From: Nocardia sp.
GTDB lineage: Bacteria > Actinomycetota > Actinomycetes > Mycobacteriales > Mycobacteriaceae
Length of the DNA: 9,799 nt
Direction: 5' to 3'
NCBI GenBank assembly: GCA_013361595.1
Contig: JABFXT010000365.1
Location: 1-9,799 of the forward strand
Below are positions 5,309 through 9,799 of the stretch, piece by piece (position 1 is the first letter of the stretch; every line of letters begins with the position of its first letter). Made by a program: the position numbers and the translations under genes. Below the pieces are notes generated by a model. It searched no databases, was not told where the DNA came from, and was given only the letters and a program-made list of their open reading frames with translations.

Positions 5309-6473
5309 GCGGGTCCCATCCATCGGTCCATACCGCGTGCGACATCCAATGCGCCGCCCGCTCGGCTCGTTCCCGTACCACCACGACCTCGTCACCGAGC
5401 ACGTTCACATGCCCGATCTTGCGGTCCGGGCGTTCGCCCTTGCCGTACATGTGCACCTTGGCGTCCGGCATCCGGGCGAACAGATGATGCAGTCGCTCGT
5501 CCATCGACATGGCGGGCGCTTCGGGCGCACCGAGGATATTCGCCATCACCGTCACCGGTGCGAGCGGGCGGGTGTCGCCCAGCGGATAGTCGAGCACCGC
5601 GCGCAGATGCTGCTCGAACTGCCCCGTGCGGGCACCGTCCATCCCCCAGTGACCGGAGTTGTGCGGGCGCATGGCCAGCTCGTTGATCAGCAGGGTTCCG
5701 TCGGTGGTCTCGAACAGTTCGACCGCCATCGCTCCCACCACGCCGAGGTCGGCCGCCAGGCGCAGGGCGAGCTCCTCGGCCTCGGCCGCCAGTTCCTCGG
5801 GGAGATCGGGTGCCGGGGCGATCACCACGGCGCACTGACCGCGCCGCTGCACCGTCTCCACCACCGGCCAGGTCGCGGCCTGACCGTACGGGGAGCGAGC
5901 GACCATGGCCGACAGTTCGCGTTTCAGCGGGACCCGCACCTCGGCCAGCAGTTGCACACCCGCGGCGAGCTGCCCGGCGGTGATCTTCGCCGCCTCGTCG
6001 GCGGTCTCGGGCATCCACACCCCGCGGCCGTCGTATCCGCCGCGGATCGCCTTCAGCACGATCGGCCAGCCGTGTTCGTCCCCGAAGCCCACCGCCTCGG
6101 CCTCCGATTCCACGACGGTGAAGGCCGGTACCGGCAGCCCGCGCGTGGACAGCTCCCGGCGCATGGCCAGCTTGTCCTGTGCGAAGCGCAGCGCCTGCGG
6201 CGGCGGGAGGACGTTCACCCCCTCCGCGACCAGTGCCTCCAGATGTTCGGTGGGCACATGCTCGTGGTCGAAGGTGAGCGCGTGCGCGCCGGTGGCGGCC
6301 CGGCGCAACGCGCCGAGGTCGGAATGGCTGCCGATCACCACATCGGGGCTCACCTGAGCCGCCGGGTCGTCCGGCCGTTCGGCGAGCACCCGGAGCCGCT
6401 GCCCCAGCTCGATGGCCGCCTGATGCGTCATCCGCGCCAGCTGGCCGCCACCGATCATGGCGACGGTCGGCAT
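5301..6473 (-). CDS. purK: 5-(carboxyamino)imidazole ribonucleotide synthase (PurK)
   Basis: The product is 390 residues. It is an ATP-grasp enzyme that carboxylates AIR with bicarbonate to form N5-CAIR, the substrate of PurE. Marks are [11 protein letters not shown] (5-15), DHEHVP (69-74), the ATP-binding GGYDGRGV (145-152), and [13 protein letters not shown] (264-276), the PurK metal and substrate signature. The ATG at 6471-6473 is chosen because the domain starts right after it. The frame is open to a GTG at 6501-6503 (10 more residues) and further to 6536, but the codons in between (GCA CGT AGT, CCT) have unusually AT-rich third positions, as in promoter DNA. TAGTTT at 6487-6492 is a possible -10. 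The 3' end overlaps purE by 8 bases. The gene is divergent from the GtrA-like gene, with an 87-bp shared promoter region. Confidence 0.97.
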   Translation of the reverse strand: MPTVAMIGGGQLARMTHQAAIELGQRLRVLAERPDDPAAQVSPDVVIGSHSDLGALRRAATGAHALTFDHEHVPTEHLEALVAEGVNVLPPPQALRFAQDKLAMRRELSTRGLPVPAFTVVESEAEAVGFGDEHGWPIVLKAIRGGYDGRGVWMPETADEAAKITAGQLAAGVQLLAEVRVPLKRELSAMVARSPYGQAATWPVVETVQRRGQCAVVIAPAPDLPEELAAEAEELALRLAADLGVVGAMAVELFETTDGTLLINELAMRPHNSGHWGMDGARTGQFEQHLRAVLDYPLGDTRPLAPVTVMANILGAPEAPAMSMDERLHHLFARMPDAKVHMYGKGERPDRKIGHVNVLGDEVVVVRERAERAAHWMSHAVWTDGWDPHE

Positions 6474-6546
6474 CGCGGCAGGGTCGAAACTACGTGCGTT
6501 CACGTCGGTAAATACTGTCACGTCCTGCGCGAACACCGGCTGGCGG

Positions 6547-6552
6547 TATGCT
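6547..6552 (+). promoter_or_regulatory. Probable -10 element of the GtrA-like gene (leaderless)
   Basis: TATGCT fits TANNNT and ends 8 bases before the GTG at 6561, so transcription would begin at or within two bases of the start codon. No convincing -35 hexamer is seen. The element lies in the divergent purK/GtrA intergenic region. Confidence 0.45.
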
Positions 6553-6560
6553 CCGGTCTT

Positions 6561-7112
6561 GTGTCATTCGTCGACGACGTGGTTCGCGTCCTCCCGCAGC
6601 CCCTCCAGGAGATCGCCTTCCGCCAACGCGAGCTCATCAAGTTCGCCATTGTCGGAGCGACCACGTTCGTCATCGACGGCGGAATCTTCTACGCCCTGAA
6701 GTGGACGGTTCTGGAGGAGAAACCGGTCACCGCGAAGATCATCTCGGGCGTGATCGCGGTGATCGCCTCCTACATCCTCAACCGCGAGTGGTCGTTCAAG
6801 AACCGCGGCGGCCGCGAACGCCACCACGAGGCACTGCTGTTCTTCGCGGTCAGCGGGGTGGGTGTGGTGCTGAGCATGCTCCCGCTCTACATCTCCCGCT
6901 ACGCGTTCCAGCTCCACCAGCCCACGGTCAGTTTCATGGTGGAGAACATCGCCGATTTCATCAGCGCCTACATCATCGGCAACCTGCTGCAGATGGCATT
7001 CCGGTACTGGGCGATGCGACGCTGGGTCTTCCCCGACGAGGTGGACCAGATGCTGGAGAAGCTCGAGGAATACGTCGAAGAGGAACACGACCGGCGTCGG
7101 CTCGGCAGCTGA
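6561..7112 (+). CDS. GtrA-family membrane protein
   Basis: The product is 183 residues. Four hydrophobic segments lie at about 26-46 (KFAIVGATTFVIDGGIFYAL), 56-73, 91-112 and 130-149, the GtrA layout. Between segments 2 and 3 comes NREWSFKNR (74-82), and after segment 4 RYWAMRRWVFPD (148-159), both characteristic of the family. GtrA proteins are proposed flippases or partners for lipid-linked sugars used in cell-wall polysaccharide and arabinogalactan decoration. The substrate here is unknown. The C-terminus is an acidic, coiled-coil-like tail (VDQMLEKLEEYVEEEHD). The start is the GTG at 6561, because it follows a TATGCT element at leaderless spacing and precedes the conserved N-terminus. A longer frame upstream is only the antisense of purK. 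It corresponds in position to M. tuberculosis Rv3277 (from memory). It converges on the sensor-kinase gene, with 19 bases between the stops. Confidence 0.92.
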   Translation: MSFVDDVVRVLPQPLQEIAFRQRELIKFAIVGATTFVIDGGIFYALKWTVLEEKPVTAKIISGVIAVIASYILNREWSFKNRGGRERHHEALLFFAVSGVGVVLSMLPLYISRYAFQLHQPTVSFMVENIADFISAYIIGNLLQMAFRYWAMRRWVFPDEVDQMLEKLEEYVEEEHDRRRLGS

Positions 7113-7143
7113 GCCCGACGGCCCGCCCGCCCTAACGGGGCTC
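7111..7143. terminator. Possible bidirectional hairpin between convergent genes
   Basis: GAGCCC (7111-7116) can pair with GGGCTC (7138-7143) across a 21-base, C-rich loop. It spans both stop codons, the TGA at 7110-7112 and the complement of the kinase stop at 7132. The long loop makes it a weak candidate. Confidence 0.25.
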
Positions 7144-8442
7144 CCCCACCACCCGGTTCTCCACTCGCGTGGCCAGCGGTTTCCCGAGGAATACGGCGAA
7201 CAGCGCGGGCCGGCGACGTTGTAGTTCCAACCGGCCTCCGTCGGCCTCGATCAATGCCCGCGCGAGCGCCAGGCCCACACCCGTGGATCCCGCGCCGGAG
7301 AAACCGCGGTCGAAGATATGCGGCGCCAGATCGTCGCTGACCCCCTCGCCCTCGTCGGCCACCTGCACACACACCAGCGGTTCCCGGTCCTGACCCGGCC
7401 GCACCGTGCGCACCGACACCGTGCAGGTGCCGCCGCCGTGCATCAGCGCATTGTCGACCAGCACCGTCACCGCCTCCCGCAATCGGGAGCCGGAGATCGG
7501 GGCACGCAGCGATTCGTCACCGGTGAGGTGCAGTGTGCGGCCGGCCTCCCGGAACGGATGCGTCCACTCGGTGACGATGCCGCGCAGTTCGTCCATCACC
7601 GGTACCGGATCGCGGTCGGTGGCGTCCTCGTCGCGTGAGGCCCGGACCAGATCGTCGATGGCCTCGGTCAGCCGGTCCACCTGGGCCATGGCTTCCTCGG
7701 CCTCGTGCACCACATCCGGGTCGTTGTGCGCGGACAGTTCGTCCAAGCGCAGCCGCACCGCGGTCAGCCGGCTGCGCAACTGATGCGAGACATCGGCGAC
7801 CAGGGCATGTTCGCGTTGCAGGCGGCCGGCGATCTCGACGGTCGCCGAATCGAGTACATCGGAGACCCGGTCCAGTTCGGCGATACCGTGCCGGCGCGGG
7901 TCCGGGCGGAAATCGCCCATCGCGAGCCGGGCCGCCCGCGCGGCCACATCCCGGATCGGGTCGGCGACCCGGCGTGCCGTGACGATGGCGACCGTGATCG
8001 CGGCCGCCAGCGAGATGGCCACGGCCAGCGCCACCCCGGCCACCGCCTGCCGCTGCCGGGCCTCCATCGGAGTGGCGGGCACCTCCAGCCGCAGTGAGAC
8101 ATCGGTGCCCATCGACAGCGACTCCACCAGCGGGTCGTCCACGGTCGACGATCCGACCTCGACCTTCACCGCCGTATCCTCCGGCGCCGGATAGACGACC
8201 GTGAGCCGGCCGCCTTCGGGCACCAGCGGCTGCACCGTGTGCAGATCCAGCCCGCCGCTGATCACCCCACTGCCGTGCTCCTGGCCGATCACCTCCGCGG
8301 AGATCAGTTCGAGCCGGCTGCGCAGATCGTTGCGGGTGATGTCCTCCACCCACAGCCAGGCCGTATACGTCAGTGGCAGGCCGAGCACGACCGTGGTGAG
8401 CATCAGTACGGTCAGCATCGACCGCAGAATCCGCCGCCGCAC
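7132..8442 (-). CDS. Two-component sensor histidine kinase
   Basis: The product is 436 residues. A first transmembrane helix lies at about 8-30 and a second at 133-155. They enclose an extracytoplasmic sensor region of roughly 100 residues with no family I recognise. A HAMP linker follows (156-209). The dimerisation domain has the H-box DVSHQLRSRLTAVRLRL with phospho-acceptor His220. The ATPase domain has the N-box VLVDNALMHGGG (Asn331), G1 DEGEGV (363-368), the F-box IFDRGFSG (377-384) and G2 GSTGVGLALARAL (385-397), so it looks fully active. The H-box has Arg where many kinases have Pro (SHQLRTPL), a variant I recall in actinobacterial kinases. The start is the GTG at 8440-8442, one base after the response-regulator stop (TGA-C-GTG), implying coupled translation. 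The signal sensed is unknown. Confidence 0.94.
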   Translation of the reverse strand: MRRRILRSMLTVLMLTTVVLGLPLTYTAWLWVEDITRNDLRSRLELISAEVIGQEHGSGVISGGLDLHTVQPLVPEGGRLTVVYPAPEDTAVKVEVGSSTVDDPLVESLSMGTDVSLRLEVPATPMEARQRQAVAGVALAVAISLAAAITVAIVTARRVADPIRDVAARAARLAMGDFRPDPRRHGIAELDRVSDVLDSATVEIAGRLQREHALVADVSHQLRSRLTAVRLRLDELSAHNDPDVVHEAEEAMAQVDRLTEAIDDLVRASRDEDATDRDPVPVMDELRGIVTEWTHPFREAGRTLHLTGDESLRAPISGSRLREAVTVLVDNALMHGGGTCTVSVRTVRPGQDREPLVCVQVADEGEGVSDDLAPHIFDRGFSGAGSTGVGLALARALIEADGGRLELQRRRPALFAVFLGKPLATRVENRVVGEPR

Positions 8443-8443
8443 G

Positions 8444-9121
8444 TCAGTCGGTGTTCAACCGGAAACCGACACCGCGCACGGTGACGATCCGGCGTTCCGC
8501 CATCGGGCCCTCGTCGCCGATCTTGCGGCGCAGCCACGACATGTGCATATCCAGCGTCTTGGATCCGCGCAACTCCGCGTCACCCCACACTTCACGCAGG
8601 ATCGTCTCCCGGGGCACCACCTGACCGGCCCGGTCGATCAGCACTTTGAGCAGTTCGTACTCCTTGTTCGCCAGCCCCACTTCCACCCCGTTGACCAGTA
8701 CCCGCCGCGCCGCCGGTTCCAGCCGGATCCCCCCGACCTCCACGGTGTCGTCGCCGATCCCGCTGCGTCGCAGCAGCGCCCGGACCCGGGCCAGTAGTTC
8801 GGCCAGCCGGAACGGTTTACCGACGTAGTCGTCCGCGCCGGCGTCCAGCCCGACCACGAAATCCACCTCGTCGGTGCGGGCGGTGAGCATGAGTACCGCC
8901 ATCTCGGCGCCCCGGGCCCGTACCTGACGGCATACCTCCAGCCCGTCCATTCCCGGCAGCCCGAGATCGAGGATCAGCAGATCATGGTGTCCTTCCAGCG
9001 CGCGGTCCAATACCGCGGGACCGAAACTCTCCACGGTCACCGAATACCCTTCGCGGCCCAGCGCCCGGGACAGCGGCGCCGCGATGGCCTCGTCGTCTTC
9101 GCCCAGCAATACGGCGGTCAT
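8444..9121 (-). CDS. OmpR/PhoB-family response regulator
   Basis: The product is 225 residues. The receiver domain covers 1-115: acidic pocket EDD (8-10), phospho-acceptor Asp52 in LILDLGLPGMDG, Thr80 in LMLTA and Lys102 in GKPF. The C-terminal winged-helix domain (about 127-225) has LANKEYELLKVLIDRAGQ (150-167), VWGD, the recognition helix TLDMHMSWLRRKIG (189-202) and the wing RIVTVRGVGFRL (211-222). All residues for phosphorelay and DNA binding are present. It is the first gene of an operon with the kinase, which is its expected partner. The start is the ATG at 9119-9121, preceded 6 bases upstream by TAATCT, consistent with leaderless transcription. Target genes cannot be read from the window. 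Confidence 0.96.
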   Translation of the reverse strand: MTAVLLGEDDEAIAAPLSRALGREGYSVTVESFGPAVLDRALEGHHDLLILDLGLPGMDGLEVCRQVRARGAEMAVLMLTARTDEVDFVVGLDAGADDYVGKPFRLAELLARVRALLRRSGIGDDTVEVGGIRLEPAARRVLVNGVEVGLANKEYELLKVLIDRAGQVVPRETILREVWGDAELRGSKTLDMHMSWLRRKIGDEGPMAERRIVTVRGVGFRLNTD

Positions 9122-9127
9122 GCGACA

Positions 9128-9133
9128 AGATTA
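9128..9133 (-). promoter_or_regulatory. Probable -10 element of the two-component operon (leaderless)
   Basis: TAATCT on the minus strand lies 6 bases from the ATG of the response regulator, so the transcript would start at the ATG. There is no Shine-Dalgarno, and the 72-bp gap to the PH-domain gene supports an independent promoter here. Confidence 0.6.
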
Positions 9134-9193
9134 CGGTCCGCCGCCGCGGAGCCCGCCGCCTCACGCCCGGCACACCGTCCAGCGGTGCTCGGA

Positions 9194-9706
9194 TCAGAAG
9201 CCGCCGTACCGGGGCGCGGCCTCGAAGACCTGGTGATAGAGCAGTGCGTGCACCCGCTCCACATCCGGGATATCGCTGTATTCGAGGGGTTCCTCGGACG
9301 AGGATCCGATGATCAGCTCCCCCGTCCCGAACATCCGATCGACCAGCCCGTGCCGGAACTGGACACTCGAGATCCGGGTCATCGGGATATCGATACCGGT
9401 GTGGGTCATCACACCCTCACGGACCAGCACCCGGCGATCGGTCACGATGAAATGAGTCGATTTCCAGCCGACGATCGGCGCGATACTTCGCCACGCCAGG
9501 ATCAGCAGCCATACGACCAGAACAGCCAGCAGCGCGATCGACCGCCACGACTCGTCGGCGGTACGCCACACCAGTCCGCCCAGGAACCCGGCCACCGCGG
9601 TCACCACGATCAGCGTGACGATCGGCCAGAACAGCATCTTCCAATGCGGGTGGGTGTGCAGGATCAACTCTTCGTCGGGCGCCAGCGCATCCTCCGGATA
9701 ACCCAT
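9194..9706 (-). CDS. Bacterial PH-domain (DUF304/bPH2) membrane protein
   Basis: The product is 170 residues. Two transmembrane helices lie at about 27-47 and 55-73, followed by a bPH2 domain (Pfam PF03703, formerly DUF304) from about 80 to 160. Its marks are HFIVTDRRVLVREGVMTHTG (85-104), IPMTRISSVQF (107-117), and MFGTGELIIGSSSEEPLEYSD (125-145). Proteins of this type sit in the cytoplasmic membrane with a cytosolic PH fold. The function is unknown; it matches M. tuberculosis Rv3278c in size, as I recall, and in position near purK. The start is the ATG at 9704-9706, 6 bases downstream of a TAATGT element, again at leaderless spacing. The frame is independent of the two-component operon 72 bases downstream. 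Confidence 0.92.
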   Translation of the reverse strand: MGYPEDALAPDEELILHTHPHWKMLFWPIVTLIVVTAVAGFLGGLVWRTADESWRSIALLAVLVVWLLILAWRSIAPIVGWKSTHFIVTDRRVLVREGVMTHTGIDIPMTRISSVQFRHGLVDRMFGTGELIIGSSSEEPLEYSDIPDVERVHALLYHQVFEAAPRYGGF

Positions 9707-9712
9707 GGCCGC

Positions 9713-9718
9713 ACATTA
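9713..9718 (-). promoter_or_regulatory. Probable -10 element of the PH-domain gene (leaderless)
   Basis: TAATGT on the minus strand is separated by 6 bases from the ATG at 9706, the same geometry as the response-regulator promoter. No Shine-Dalgarno is present between them. Confidence 0.6.
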
Positions 9719-9799
9719 CCCCCAAAAACCGCCGAAACGCCCGATCCGGGCCGGTCACCCACCCCCGAACACCGCCTCCACCCCGAAACAAACCACCCC

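Noticed and set aside
5142..6560. Long 5' extension of the GtrA-like frame to 5142
   Set aside because: The extension is entirely antisense to purK and purE and looks compositionally like a shadow. The GtrA domain begins at 6561, just after a good -10 element.
7765..7800. Sensor kinase H-box with Arg where Pro is usual
   Set aside because: SHQLR(S/T)RL is a variant I recall in actinobacterial kinases, and all other catalytic boxes are intact, so it is not evidence of inactivity.
9719..9799. Possible 3' end of another minus-strand gene (birA in the mycobacterial order)
   Set aside because: A short open frame exists up to a TGA near 9755-9757, but the peptide (GVVCFGVEAVFGGG) does not resemble a biotin ligase C-terminus, and the C-rich stretch looks intergenic.
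1..9799. tRNA, rRNA, CRISPR arrays, complete insertion sequences, integrase genes
   Set aside because: None were seen by reading either strand. In particular no integrase or tRNA accompanies the fadE25-tail repeats, which limits the attachment-site interpretation.

Overview
The window is high-GC, densely coded actinobacterial DNA. Gene content and order point to the Mycobacteriales, most likely Nocardia or a close relative. The main reason is the order fadE25 - purE - purK - GtrA-like membrane protein - small PH-domain membrane protein, which I recall as the M. tuberculosis Rv3274c-Rv3278c neighbourhood (from memory, not searched). Several genes appear leaderless, with a TANNNT -10 hexamer 6-8 nt before the start codon, as is common in this order.

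Layout. Positions 1-114 hold the 3' end of a plus-strand gene, probably a TetR-type regulator. It converges on a small one-helix membrane protein (209-514, minus). Positions 515-1410 look like an accessory patch. It holds a 72-bp broken copy of the 3' end of fadE25 (638-709), then an Imm7-family immunity gene with no visible toxin partner (933-1346, minus), then the intact fadE25 (1408-2568, minus). The acyl-CoA dehydrogenase tail therefore occurs twice in direct orientation, 773 bp apart, with the immunity gene between the copies.

Upstream of fadE25 lie a TetR regulator (2686-3390) and a cytochrome P450 (3424-4704), all on the minus strand. Two copies of a 14-bp near-palindrome flank the probable fadE25 promoter, and the TetR protein is the natural candidate to bind them. 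The P450 has a normal heme-cysteine loop and I-helix motif, but its K-helix ExxR motif reads KVLQ. A strong inverted repeat separates the P450 from purE.

The overlapping purK-purE pair (6473-4781, minus) encodes the two-step conversion of AIR to CAIR in purine synthesis. A GtrA-family membrane protein (6561-7112) is divergent from it and is the only complete plus-strand gene. It converges on a two-component operon, response regulator (9121-8444) followed by sensor kinase (8442-7132), one base apart. A bacterial PH-domain membrane protein (9706-9194) precedes it. The last 80 bases show no gene I can support.

The conserved core is housekeeping: purine synthesis, fatty acid beta-oxidation and envelope membrane proteins. 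The points that stand out are the P450 with an altered ExxR, the orphan Imm7 gene between duplicated fadE25 tails, and the paired operator around the fadE25 promoter.
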